A DNA stretch of 60,000 nucleotides from Liolophura sinensis (lineage: Eukaryota; Mollusca; Polyplacophora; Chitonida; Chitonidae): positions 1,155,001 to 1,215,000 of the forward strand of contig NC_088299.1 of NCBI RefSeq assembly GCF_032854445.1, written 5' to 3'. Of this stretch, positions 22,601-37,600 are shown piece by piece. The notes under the pieces were generated by a model. That model worked only from the letters and a program-made list of their open reading frames with translations, was not told the DNA's origin and made no database searches. The position numbers were made by a program, and so were the translations under genes. Numbering within the stretch: position 1 is the first letter of the stretch; each line of letters begins with the position of its first letter.

Positions 22601-25600
22601 GTTCTTGTCATACATGGATTCCCATCTGGCTATATGGGTCTGAAAACAGAGAATATAAAGTCAACATTGGTTGCTCAACCTATAAAAATTCATGGAAAAG
22701 AAAGACAGGATGCAGTATAAGGCAGGACAATTTATTTATTTATTTTATTTGATTGGTGTTTTACGCCGTACTCAAGAATATCTCACTTATATGACGGCGG
22801 CCAGCATTATGGTGGGAGGAAACTGGGCACAGCCTGGGGGACCATCCGCAGGTTGCTGGCAGACCTTCTCACGTACGGCCAGAGAGGAAGCCAGCATGAG
22901 CTGGACTTGAACTCACAGCGACCACATTGGTGAGAGACTCCTGGGTCATTATGCTGCGCTAACGGGCTAACTGACTGAGCCAAAGAGGCCCCTGGATGCA
23001 GCATAGGACAGAATGCATTATAAGACAGGATGTAGTATAGGACAGGATGGAGTATAGGACAGGATGCAGTATAAGACAGGATGCAGCACAAGACAGGATG
23101 CAGCACAAGACAGGATGCAGCACAAGACAGGTTGTAGAAGACAGGATGCCGTATAAGACAGGATGCAGTATAAGACAGGAAACAGCATAGGACTGGATGC
23201 AGTATAAGACAGGAAGCAGTATAAGACAGGAAGCAGCATAAGACAGGATGCAGCATAGAACACGATCCAGTATAAGACAGAATAAAGCATAAGACAGGAT
23301 GCAGTATAGGACAGGATGTAGCACAAGACTGGATGCAGTATAAGACAGGATGCAGTATAGGACAGGATGCAGTATAAGACAGGATGCAGTATAAGACAGG
23401 AGGCAGAATAAGACAATGCAGTATAAGACAGGATGCAGTATAAAGCAGGTTGCAGTATAAAGCAGGAAACAGCATAAGACAGGATGCAGCATAAAACAGG
23501 ATGCAGTATAAGACAGGTTGCAGCAAAAGACAGGATGCAGTATAGGACAGGATACAGTATAAGACAGGATGCAGCATAAGACAGGATGCAGTATAGGACA
23601 GGATGCAGTATAAGACAGGATGCAGTATAGGACAGGATGCAGTATAAGACAGGATGCAGTATAAGACAGTGCTGCCATGTGCTTCTGCCAGTGACACCCT
23701 ACATGTATACCCCCGTTACCCTGATAAAGAACCAATTCACAGCAAAAATGAAAGGCCATAAATGTCAGTGTGTGAAATCCAAACTGCCAAGGTGAATTAC
23801 AGATTTAAGCACATCTGATACACAGTTTTCGAGATTTTTTGAGTTCTGAAAATGTGTGTATTGTACATGTGTGTATGTGTGCACAAACAAAACTGTGCCT
23901 ACATTTGCAAGTTACATGAGTTATAATATAAACTTACCTTTAGTGATGTGTACGTGTAGGGATAATGATACGCCAGGTAACAGACATCATAGTCGTGCTC
24001 AAAGGTGATGGTGAACGTGGCTGTGTAGTAAGCTTTGCCCTTCAACCCGCCTGTGGCTGAGGAGCTTCGCACAAAGTGATTTCTGTAGTAGCAGATCTCA
24101 GAGCCCTTCCTGACCCAGTGTGGCCGGCCTGCAACAGCCTCAGTGACTGAGTACACCAGTGGCTTCATACCTGCAGCACAACATTACAACCTCTGTATTT
24201 CACCTTAAGTTTGGTATCTAAAAATCCCCTTTCAAAGCCAGGGGGTGGGGGGGGGGGGGGGGTGAAATCAATCTGAATGCAAAATGTGTCACTTGCAAAA
24301 AGCAACAGTTTAGGTGAACTAGAGATAATAATATCTCTTGACGGTAAACTTAATATTGTCACTGGACATGAGTTATGATATACTCACCAAAGTTGAACTG
24401 GCTGTTGAGCTTCTCACAGTTAATGATGTTAAATCTGTACGGAACTCCAGCCACCATGTTACTGACTTCAAAGTAAAACCATTGATGATGGTGATTGGTG
24501 TTCGGGTCAGGGTTGAGTATCAGGTCATATTCTGACTCCCGTACCTACAAAACAAATACAGCTCAGGATAGTCATACTCAGACTAACACACTACAAATCA
24601 AATACAGCTCTGGATACTGTCATACTGGGACTAACAAACTACAAATCAAATACAGCTCAGGATAGTCATACTCTGACTAACACACTATAGATCAAATACT
24701 GCTCTGGATACAATCATACTCTGACTTACACACTACAAATCAAATACAGCTCAGGATGGTCATACTCTGACTAACAAACTACAAATCAAATACAGCTCAG
24801 AATAGTCATACTCTGACTAACACACTACAAATCAACTACAGCTCTGGATACAGTCATACTCTGACTAACACACTACAAATCACATACAGCTCAGGATAGT
24901 CATACTCTGACTAACACACTACAGATCAAATACTGCTCTGGATACAGTCATACTCTGACTAACACACTACAAATCACATACACCTCAGGATAGTCATACT
25001 CAGACTAACACACTACAAATCAAATGCAGCTCAGGATAGTCATACTCAGACTAAAACCCTACAAATCAAATACAGCTCTGGATACAGTCATACTCTGACT
25101 AACACACTACAAATCACATACAGCTCAGGATAGTCATACTCAGACTAACACACTACAAATCAAATACAGCTCAGGATAGTCATACTTAGACTAAAACACT
25201 ACAAATCAAAAACAGCTCTGGATACAGTCATACTCAGACTATCACACTACAAATCAAACCAGCTCTGATTACAGTCATACTCAGACTAACACACTACAAA
25301 ACAAATACAGCTCAGGATAGTCATACTCAGACTATCACACTACAAATCAAACCAGCTCTGATTACAGTCATACTCGGACTAACACACTACAAAACAAATA
25401 CAGCTCAGGATAGTCATACTCAGACTATCACACTACAAATCAAACCAGCTCTGATTACAGTCATACTCGGACTAACACACTACAAAACAAATACAGTCCT
25501 GGATATAGTCATACTCAGACTAACACACTACAAATCAAATACAGCTCTGGATACAGTCATACTCAGACTAACACATTACAAAACAAAAACAGCTCTGGAT

Positions 25601-28600
25601 ACTGTCATACTCAGACTAACGCACCACAAAACAAATGCAGTTGAAGATACTGTTATATTAACACACTACAAAAAAAATTTAGCTCAAGATTTTGTCATAA
25701 CAAACACATATTCAGAATATCTGACTTGTATACCAGTACCATGTAATTAAATAATTACACTGGTCTCGGACACCTAGACCTTCACATGAAGCGAAGATCA
25801 GGTCATACTCAGATCCACAAACATTACTTGGCTGAAAAGTCAACTGCTGGTCATGTTCCACATAACATTAAAACAGTTTACCTGAGTGTCTGGAAATGCA
25901 TTACCTGTATAACTTTTCTTAGATTACCACACTCAAACTGAGAGTTAAAGCAGAGAGAGGATGAGTCATTTGCTGGTTTTCCAATTCTGAAAATATAATC
26001 AACAAAACAAATGAATATGTATCTATGAAACAAGAAACAAGAACCAAGGAATACAGTATATGAAACAAGAATAAAGAAATATAAACAAGAACGAAGGAAA
26101 ACACATATGTGAAGGAAGCACAAAGGAATACATGTATGTCACAGAAGACCAACGGAACACATGAATGTGAAACAAGGACAAACGAAAACATTTGCATGAA
26201 ACAAAAATGGAGGAATACATGCATGTGGAACAAAACTGAAGGAATTTGTCGATGTGAAACAATAGTGAAGGAATGAATTTATGCGAAACAAGAACAAAGG
26301 AATACATGTATGTGAACAAAATAATACAGCAAAACTATCTAAAAGGGTGATTAAAGAAGTTCCGTGAATGATTACAAGAGAAATCTGGTTGGACAACAAA
26401 GGGTATATACAGGTACAAGATAATATCAATATGTAAATGAGTAGTCTGGAGAAAAAATAAACAAGTTTATGGACTGAGGGATAAAACATGATATCCAGCA
26501 ATGAAACAACCCTCAAAACTTATTTAGGGCCTAGGGGTCAGATCTAAGGCTAGTTATCTATGAGAAGTAAAATGTAGATTAGCTGACCTGTCTTCATCAT
26601 CATTAGACAGGTAGGAATTAGCAGTAGACTCAGAGGGTACGTTGAGAAGCTCATCCAAGTCATACACCACTTTGTCCAACAGGCTGCTAGCATGGATCAT
26701 CCTGTCTATATCCTCAAATATCTTCTTTCTGTAAATCATAAGCATGATCAATAAAAACAGCTCACAAGAGTATATAGTAACATATACCTTAAAATATTCA
26801 CAGCTTCACCCTACACACATCTACAGGCCAATGCAAATAGTGACCTGCAACATCACAGGTTACATTTTCTTCCCATTATTTAAGTTTAAATAAAGTTTAG
26901 TCTTCCATGAATAGATTCATGATGAACACTGCAGTCAATCTTTGGACAGAGACAATGTAACAAGCCACATGATTTTTTAATCACATTACAATAAAAAGTT
27001 CTTCTTGGATTGAACCCTTTAAATAATTTAGTACATGATTGAATGCCACACTGTTACATTAGAAGAAAAGACAACTCTAGACGCAATGTATATGCATCGA
27101 TAAGGTGTTCCACAGGAAGTCCAAAAAGCATAACTTTTTAATTTTGTGACGTTGCACATCCAAGATATCACAGTTCGAGGTATTATCAGAGCAAACTCAC
27201 ATAAACTGAGACTAATCAAAAAGCGCTATCAGTTTTATCCAGTCAGGCACGAGTGATTTCTTTAGACTGACTATGCGTCCGTTCCCTCTTATGTCACCTG
27301 AACCCTGATTTGCCTTTCAACAATATGTGCTTGGAGTACAAGTCACACAACATTGTGTTTCCAGCTGCTCTAACAGGACCCATCCCACAGCCTTACAAAA
27401 ATTTCTCATTAGAAATTGATTTATAGATTACCAAGTCACAAAAAAAGGTATGTGACTGTTTAGGTCTGTTTTCACCCATCTTCCTAAAAACTAAGATTAT
27501 CTTATGTCTTGCCTTTTCTTTTATTTCTTTCTCTGGCATTTCTGCTACAATGAGTAATATCTACAGTATTTGCCCCAAAATTTCATCCATACCTTAAGTT
27601 ACTCATTTTGCCTGGTTCTTGCCTGAGATCTGACTTTACAAAGGCGTTTTGGAGATTGCTTGGAAAGTAGGATGACATCCAACAGGTCAAATATGTTTCA
27701 GCACCACAAACAATATCTTACCTTTATTTGCCTCTCAAAATACACCTTTTTTGGGACAAAGTTTTAGGTCAAATGCAGCACGTTTCAGACATGTTCTTCA
27801 CCCCAGTGATCTAGTTTATGTGATGTGGACAGATGTTAACATATCTAGGAGGAGCTAACAATTTACCTCTGAATTCCAACCTTTCTATGATAGAGAGGCT
27901 CTTTTGCTGGGAACGGCAGACATCCGTGGAGGTCAGGATATGCCAGCTTGTTGAATGGCAGGACACTGCGTGTTTCTTGCGCGAGCACTGCGTAGACCTC
28001 AGGGTCATGAAGTCGGGTGGGGCTGTCCACACCCTGTCCCAGCCTCTCTGCTGACTCTGGGTTGTTCAGGAATGGCCCGGGTACCTGAGTTATTGACAGG
28101 GCCTCTAGAAAGTCAGGACCCATGTACCAGCTGGGCTCTGGTAAACTTTTTTTGCCCCGTTTCTCCTTGGTGTTTGGTGATCTCTTCAGCGCCTTTCCCA
28201 GTTTAGGAAACTTAACAACTCCTGGTGATGACGTAGAAGTCCAAGAGTGTAATTTCCTGGCCATGGACCAGTCAATGTGGAGTACAGTCGTGCCTGTTTT
28301 TAGGTTGACAGCTGTAGTGGAGGCCAGGGATAAGTAACTGTCTGATAACTCTGATCCCGCTGAACCAACAGAAGGGAGGTAACTCTCTGAGTCAAACTCC
28401 TCACTGTTTGCAGCCACAGTAGTGCTGGCCTGACTGCTACTGCTGGAGTCTGACCAATGGGATTGTCTATTTCGGGATTGTAGGTGAATGTCAACTGACA
28501 CACCCTCAGACAAGGCTGTGGGAATAACGATGGCACTCTCTGGGGTCGACGAACTCTCATCCACAATCTGTGAAAATCAAGTTGTTATAATCAATTTAAA

Positions 28601-31600
28601 TGTTTTTTTCCTCTACCCCTCACAACTCCTTGGTTGTCTTCAGTTACCGAACAATGCCAAAACTGGCTTTTTTATATAAATGGTTAGCTCCTGTAACAAA
28701 TCACATCATACTCAACCTAATAGTAGGTAAAATGACTGATCAAGTTCATCATCTGTGTCTTGACTTATTATCGTTGTTATGTTAAATGGTCCAAAATTTT
28801 GTCCAAAACAGTGCATTTTTAGATGCAAGCAAATGTCATAAAAAAATTGGTAACTGGGCACAGCTGAGGGAGAGTGGGGTAAGAGGTGTGAGTTCACAGG
28901 AATGTGCATATACATGTACGTGTATATGTGACAAAACAAATAAACACGCTCATGTTTCACTGAGCAACAAGTACCATCTCAACATATCTACTACCAGAAC
29001 ACGTGTTTGACATATAGTCTCCAAGAGCAAGTTGTACCAAAACATGCAGATTGAGGTTATATGGTGAGGCGGTAACAAATAGGCCTACGTTGACAATCAT
29101 TTCTTTAACAAATAGGCCTACGTTGACAATCATTTCTTTAACAAATAGGCCTACGTTGACAATCGTTTCATTAACAAATAGGCCTACGTTGACAATCGTT
29201 TCATTAACAAATAGGCCTACGTTGACAATCGTTTCATTAAAAAATAGGCCTACGTTGACAATCGTTTCATTTACAGATCAATCATTTACTGCAAGTTATT
29301 TCACAGGTCAAAAAAGAAACTGTTGATGACCAACGGGTCCAACTATGAGAACAATGTCTTCTTACACACAACATACACCGTTTTAATGATGGTGCCAGTC
29401 AACATGGACAAGTGGTTGTGTAAACACCCTTCCCTCAGTCCATGCTTGGGAGTTTACCCCATATGGCAAGGGGAAACAGCTATACCATCACTGTGGATTA
29501 CTGCACAGCTGGGAGCTGATCACTCTACATTGTCATCTCTACCAGCAACTCAAAACTGAACTTTAAGCGTAAAAATTTACAGCTTCTGCGTGAAACATGG
29601 TATATGAACAATACCTGGAAGTCCATGAGCTCTGGGAAGAACATGTGATAGCCCTGTACATCATCAGGACTGCGCCTATAGAGGGGTTCTGGATCTGTCT
29701 CATCTGCCTCATCTTCAGCAGGCTGAGGAGAAGCAACAGGGATTTTTATTCATACTTTATTACCATACTCTAAATGGATTGCCACAAATTTGCTTTGCGG
29801 GAATCCACCAGAATCTACAAAATCCACATTAAATAAACAGATTTTTTGGATTCTGGGTTAATAGCTTTAATGACGTAAAACCTTGATGTCCAGTTGTCTG
29901 ACGTAGGTAAGGTAGTTGAAAATTGTGAACATTTGGTATTTTTGAAAATTATTTTTTGACTTTAGCGGAATCTGCTTAGATTCCCACAGTTTCACACATA
30001 GTTTACAAACATTGCAAGGAGAATTGGATTCCAGGGCTCACATAGAAAGTTAAAAAAACACAGACATGAGCGCTGACCTTCCCACACCCTACAGGCTTTA
30101 TCAAGACAGGTAGGAATACAAATCATGGCTTCATCAGTTTATAATACCCCTATGTATTCTGGAAAAGTGACAATGACTGGGCTTTGCTGTTTAAATATTG
30201 CCCTACTCGCTTACTGAGAAGTCTGTTAACATCCTAGTCGCTTACCAGACCACTTTCGGCCCTGACTTTGACCCGCTATTTGTTTGTCTCTTTGTTCATA
30301 GCCCAATAAACAGAAAAAAGATCTTAGTCAATCTTTACACTTAAATTATAAAAAAAATGCAAACTATCCGTAAGATAATGTCTTACAAATTATAACATGC
30401 TGTCATAAGATCACGTTTCTTAATTATATCAACAAAAGGCACACATTTTATCAACAACAGAACACAACAATGTTCATCATGTCACTGCCAGAGTCAGTCG
30501 TCAGCTGAACGGCATCGCAGGATGTTTGAACTTTTAACATCTGCAGTGTTGCACAGTAAATTGTAAGATACATTGTTGAAAATTGAGAGAGATGAACCCA
30601 GATGGTGTAAAATTATTGGAATCTCCTTGCTGTGCAGGTACATGAACCTGGAAGAGAACAAGTATAATCGCTAACTTTTGAACCAAACACAACAACAGGT
30701 TTGGTGTGACTTGAGGAGCAATAGAGGATGACAGGCTTGGAAAGGTTGACGCCCAATGATCTTCTCACTAGTGGAGCATTCCCTACTGTAACTTTAGGTG
30801 GAACTCTCATTTTTGTGGCTGCTCGAAAAAACATTAAGCCATGACTGCAGGTAGTCATGTATGTTTTAGTGCATTTTGCATTTCCACTGATGTCGAACAT
30901 AAATTGGCAAAATTGGTAGGGCCTACTGTTTGACAAAAGTACAGCAATGATGAATTATAGCATACTGTACTCTGCACCATCTTCATCGGTGAAAAATTTA
31001 AAGGAGGGGGATCCAGCAATGATGAAATTCGAGACGATCAACTTACAAAATGGACCCTTGGGAAGGTCATGCATATTAAATTTTAGCAGCACAGGTTCAT
31101 ATAAATTCATGTAAGAACTGATTATTTACAGACGCAAGGTTGAATAATACCTGTGGCTTCTTTGTGCCCAGGCTTCTGCATACAATTTTCACAGTATGCC
31201 ATTGAAATATATTTTCGAAATCTTCCTCTTTCACATTCTCACCTGTAGCTTCATTGTACATTTAAAAGATAAAGGCAGTAATCATAGTTTCTGTTTTAAT
31301 GTTGTAGGTATGGTCATTAGTTTATTTGCGTTGATTGAAAAGTATTTTGGTTGATTGGTTGATTGAAAAGTCTTTTTCTTTTAATAATTCGTCTACGCCA
31401 CCTGGGATATGTTTTACGCAGATTTTACCAATCAGATTGTTTATCATCGCTTGAACACAAAGAAAATTGAATTGTTTCAGGACTTGTTCATTGGTGTATG
31501 TGCTGTCACCATTCCAGCATAAGGCAGGAAGCAAGTTGACCTAATTTATTTATTTATTTATTTGATTGGTGTTTTACGCCATACTCAAGAATATTTCACT

Positions 31601-34600
31601 TATACGATGGCAGCCAGCATTATGGTGGGTGGAAACCGGGAGAAACCCATGACCATCCACAGGTTGGTGACAGACCTTCCCACTTACGGCCGGAGAGGAA
31701 GGCAGCATGAGATGGACTTGAACTCACATCGACTGCATTGGTGAGAGACTCCTGGGTCATTATGTGTTGATCTAATTGCGGCTGCTCGTGGATTGATAAA
31801 AAGCCAATTGGCAAACCAACGTTCCGCAGAGCAACATGTGCCTGTCAACGTAGTTCTTGGAAACTCAGTGTATTTTCGGTTATTTTGTGATGGGTATGAT
31901 AAATACATCATGACCACACTGTTTTGATCCTGGCAATTTGTATCAGCTCTCATGCTCAGATTCCACACAGTGACTCTGAGCATGAGAGCTGATACAACCT
32001 GCAGAATAAACACAGTGCGGTGATAATGTGTATATATGTATATAACACTTCTCTTCTAAAAAGCACAATTGACATTTCAGCCAGAATGACACACTTCCAA
32101 TTCTTTTTCATCCTCTACCTACAAAAACTAATCGAAAACTGTTGATAATTTGTTGGATATTTCCTTGACGAAGAATTTGTTACAGATATTTATTTTACTG
32201 ACCTTTTTTTTATCACTAATCCAAGATCAGTTTGACTAAAGATGGCAGAAACAAGAGTCTGCAAAGAAACCCAGCACCAATGGTGGCATACCTAGCACAG
32301 CTCCTGACAAGCTGAGGTCATGAGCTGGGTTTCACCGACCTTCTTTTTCAAGGAATGTTTGCTTCGGTCAGGATCACCAGGGGTACAGCTTGCAATGGCA
32401 ATAGAACTGCTCTCTGCTTCTTCAATTTATATCTTTATTAATTTGTGTAAGATGGGTTTTCGAAAGCCAAATGAACTAATGCCATTGGTCGAAATTTGCC
32501 TGGTCCCAGGCTAAAATTCTGCTTTCATTAGCCATGGCTTTAAGTCAGGTATCTTAGGACATGCAGTGATTTTTTCCTGAGCCCTGCATGGTTTCTTCCA
32601 CAGTGATTCTTGATTGCTGTCACACAAGTTTAAAATCTTTAAAAACTCAAGCACATTTCACTTATATGACGGCAACCAACATTATGGTGAGAGTAAACCA
32701 GGCAAAGCCAGGGGGAAACCCATGACCACCCGCTGACAGATCTTTTAAACCTAGCTTTAAATAATATATTAGGAAGAAATCAGTTTTTAGATTGTAGTGT
32801 GTCTTACTTCCTACCTCCTGTTTCTCTGGTTTAGATCGGTCTTCATCACTGTCAATATCATCATCATCATCTAATGAGCTGCGATCACTGTCAGCATCAG
32901 GTGTGGTCTGACTACCACAGCCCACCACAGAGCTGACTCCACACTCACTGCTACTGTAGCCTGCTGGCTTATCACCTGAAATATCACACAATGTAACACA
33001 TTTCCATAAGGTATGGGTAATCCAACTTCAACTCTCATCACGCGACAGGTTTGTAATCCATACAGTGTAACTGAGAAAACAACAGAAATCAATAATTCAT
33101 AGATAACATTTATCTATCTATAAAGGAAGGAATCTGCTATGTATATTTATTTATCTGAATGGAGATTTATGCCGTACTCAAGCATAGTTCACTTATAAGA
33201 TAACAACTAGCATTAAGGTTGGAGGAAACCAGGCATACACCTATATATGTATACATGTCTGTCCGTTGATATTTTCTATAGCCACTCATCCTATCAACTT
33301 CATACTAGCCTTGTTGGGTCACAGGGAAGTGCAGTACCAAGTATTCAAAAAGTGCACCTTAGGCACTGCACTAAAGGCAAAAGAAATGTGTGGATGCATA
33401 ATAGAGATCACCAGCATGCTATTTATTTCAATTTATATAAAGCTTCAGTAACTACAGCTGCTACAGGATAGTAGAGATCTACTAAATGATTTTTTAAAAA
33501 ATGTTTGACATTGTAAGTTAGTCTGTATACAATCAGCAATTAAATGCCAGAACACATCTCTCTCATCCTTCACATCTAGTAGAAACTCACATGCCCTGTT
33601 GCAGCTTAACAGAGATTGGCAGGCGTCTAGGTTGTAGTAATCACTGGCTGGGAGATCACACGTCACTGGACTGCTGATACTGGACAGCGGTAGTTTGTTC
33701 TTAGGACAACACTTTCTGAGAATCTGACTGGCTATCAGAACCACACTCTCCATCTCTTTATTGTCTTCTAACTCCAAGCAAGAGTCATACAATACAGTTA
33801 TCCCATCAGTTTCCACGAATGCTTTTCTTCCTGATTCTACAAAGCAAAATTATCATCCAGCGTCTCATAAAGCAATCTACCCTTGTCCTCAAAACTGGCA
33901 TGAGATCAAAATGAAACTTACAATTGGTAGGAAGGCTACCAAAGAGCTCGCTTATACGAGACACCTGAGTGCTAAACTTCACCTCAATGCATAAAGAACT
34001 GAGATCATGAATTTGGTAATTTACGGTAATTAGTATATTCACAGAGCATCAGTGATGGAACAACCCTGTTGTGTCATTGTGCTTTATATCTTATGTAAAA
34101 TTTCAGGTCAAAACATACAATACTTTTTCCGATGCCAACCCTAACATTTTATTTAACAGTGTTTCTAATACACAATACAATGTCAGGAATTCAGTAATTT
34201 ACAGTACTTAATATGTTGTAGCTGTACATGTGTGAAAACCCTGAGTCCAATACATGCAGAACTTTTTGAGATACCACCCCTAACACTTTATTACACAATA
34301 CACTGGGTCAGGAATTCAGTAATTTAAGGTACTTAAAGGATTAGTGTCCAGGGGCCAGTTCCATGAAGCTCAATTAGCTAAGTTTGCCCGTAACTACCAT
34401 GACAACGTATATTATGGAGATGCACTTAACTAAAGGCAACTTGACACTAAGTATGCTTCATGAAACCATCCCCAGATTTAGCTACTTGTCCTAAGTTTAA
34501 AGAATATGTCCTGTTTAACAGTATGTTATCAAGAGGGCCTCTGAGAAACATAATTATGACTTTAAATCCACCAAAAACAATAGACTCACTACCCTAGCCG

Positions 34601-37600
34601 ATCTCCAGCCGGCCACATGTTAAAGCTCAGCGGATGATGTCATAGATGGCCAACCCAAGTCTAGCTGGCCTATTTAACCTGGGAATTCGTATCAAAACGA
34701 TGTTATTTTCAAGACGGATTCTAGCTACACAGAATCAAATATACTGCAGGTCCAAGACCAGGACTGAGCCTGTATGAGTATACATGTACCCAGAGACCAG
34801 GTGACTTACTGAGATTGGTGACATTCTTCAGAATGTTGAGGATGGCTTTGCGTAGTGGAATGTGCCTGTGTCTGGAGTCGTACTGATGCCACTCCAGGTG
34901 CCAAGACACCAACACCTTCACACCCTCCTGACCAATGGTGCGGGCAGAATTACTCTCTGAAACACAAAATTCTCAGTTAACAGCAAAAACGGCTCAGAGG
35001 AACAGTATTTGACTTGAATGGTATACTGGTTTCCTTTACAAATCACAGCTACTTTACATGTTTTAAATCCCAATAAGTCCATGTGCATTTATAATCATAC
35101 TAATGAATTGAACTGAAGAAAGTATCAAGTCAGGTGATGACTAACACAAATCTATCAATTGCAAACATTACACTATCTTGATCCATGGCTATGCCAAACA
35201 AGCTATGTACAAATGGTATAATGTAGACTGCAGACCTTGAAACGGCAAACGTATGGTTGTTTGGGTAATGTGGAAGTCAAGTAGCAGCATTATCTGGTGA
35301 AGGGTTGTCTATTCAGAGCCCTCGTTATGCAATAAATATTTGTACACATATTTTTCAGGTACAAATGGATTTCACTGAGAAATATCTGTCACCAACCTCC
35401 TGTATATTTTGAATTAATTATGTCACTCAATGCGCACATTTTGTGTCATTACAATCGAGACACCCTTCCTACTGCAGAAGAGTTACCTTTCGGTCCCCTC
35501 GTTTGGAAATCGGAAACCTCACAATAAACACAGAAATATACTCAAAGCAAGGTTTCCGAAAACTACCATGACTACCTTTGACCCCTTGTCTGTAGCAGTG
35601 TGTGCGAGCATATCTAGAGTCAGACAGAATATGTCTGTGTTGTTGACATATTAGAAGTTCGCACAACAGTGACTGGCTTCATATTGAAATAAAGGGCAAG
35701 TCTTATGATGAGTAAAAGTACTGGGTGGTCACACTCAATCTCCAGCGAGTTTTCTCCCAAATTTCCATTCATCACACAATGGCGTTCGTAAAACAATCAA
35801 GATGCACCTGTTGTTCAGTAAGCGTATATGTACTAAATTCATTACGATTAAAACTGAAGAAAACATGAATTGTCGGTGGTAGGAGCATAGACTTACTGCC
35901 CATTCAAGCATGAGCTTGTTTAGTACATTGGGAACGGTCCATACCATCCCCTTACCACCCCCGATGTACCTAGTCAGTAAGAGCCACAATAAACACAATG
36001 AATCATGGGATACACTTTCCAAGTTGATGATGAAACTTAAGGCGATTTACCGTAGCTCAATTGATGTAACATGAACATATGAACTGATAACGCCATCATA
36101 AAAAAAACATTAATTGTTGTGGGTAAGCCAACCTGAGAGAGCCTGTTGGTAGGGAAGCTTGCTAATAATTTAGCTAATAAAAGACACAGGAATATTAAAG
36201 AAATCAACATTGAGGGAAAGATAAAAAAAAAAAGGAAATTCCACCTAAAAACTAATAAAAACTTCAGAGTATGACCTGTCAGGTTACCCCGAAGGAACAC
36301 ACTTTTAACCATGACCTTAGTTCCTGACACAGGTGTTGCTACTGTGAACTGCTCATCACACATCTGGATAATTTACCAATTAAATCTTCATTGTTCTGAA
36401 AGCCAGAAAATACCAAAGCGCTTTGGCTCATTGCATCAACAATGAGATACATGTAGCTGTTTACAGTAGAGTTACATCTGAGAGGGACACTTACTAGATT
36501 TTGTTAGGTTGACCAATGTGTTCAACGCATGTTTTAAAACCGTTGTCTGTTTTCGACTGCAGCTTGAAGCCACCTTGAACAGGTACGGTATGACATTTTG
36601 CTTTCCCAAATAAGAAGCATTCACACCTGAAGAAACAGACAACAAAAGTATGTAATCATTATTTATGACATGATACACCTGGATGGCCAAAATCATGTCT
36701 GGCCATCTCTCAAAAGTATATATACTTTGATATAACATACATAAGTAACTAACACTACAGTAAATCGTTAAATTTTGATTAGAAAATTGACAAGCTTGGT
36801 CCTAAGTTTTACTTACTGAAATGACAGTTAAAGTACTCGGGCCCATAAACTTCTACAGAAAATATGTTCAAAACTTCTCCCAGTGGCTTAATGTAACTAA
36901 TTTACTGACATTGAAACTGATCTATAAAATAAAATTTTTCATCATCACATGTACCATATGGTTTACATATGCGGTTTGATTGATATATTTATTTATTTAT
37001 TTGATTGGTGTTTTACACCATACCCAAGAATATTTCACTTATATGATGCCGGCCAGCATTATGGTGGGTGGAAACCGATGACCATCCGCAGGTTGCTGGC
37101 AGACCTTCACCAGCGGTTTGACACTGATAAACTCCTCCTTGTATTGTTAAAGAGATACAGTGTTTACACTGAAACAACTATGTGGACAGGCTAATTTGCC
37201 TTACACCTCAAAGTTGGCCAAAAGGTAATAATATTATAGGCCCACTAAAAGATATACTGAACGCAGACCTAAGGGATCATTGTTGTAACAATGTACACCA
37301 ACACTGGAAGCTCCACCTACTATTTGCGGAGTAATGTTTGATTACAGGGATGATGGACTGGAGGACACGGAAGTTACTGCAGTTGTTCTTCAGCATGCCC
37401 ATCGTCACCCCCAAGGACTGATTCAAACGAGCTTTGAGGCCAAACTTTTTGTCTGCAACAACAAACAATTATTAATAAACATTATTATTAACATTATTTC
37501 ACTTTTGCAGCAGATCAGGTGGAGGAACTGTCTGTCAAATACCGCATGCAAATATTGAGGATATCCGTTATTAAAAAACCATGTATACACCATCAGCTTT

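Noticed and set aside
22807-23759. Cys/Leu/Ser/Tyr-rich minus-strand ORFs up to 296 aa
   Set aside because: They translate a 17-bp minisatellite in three frames; composition is repetitive and the region is intronic.
26023-26516. Phe/Val-rich minus-strand ORFs resembling membrane proteins
   Set aside because: Hydrophobicity comes from an A-rich degenerate minisatellite read antisense; they lie in an intron between two well-supported exons.
30613-30936. 107-aa minus-strand ORF in an AGTPBP1 intron
   Set aside because: No recognisable motif, no splice sites matching the gene's phase, and the flanking exons already join in phase without it.
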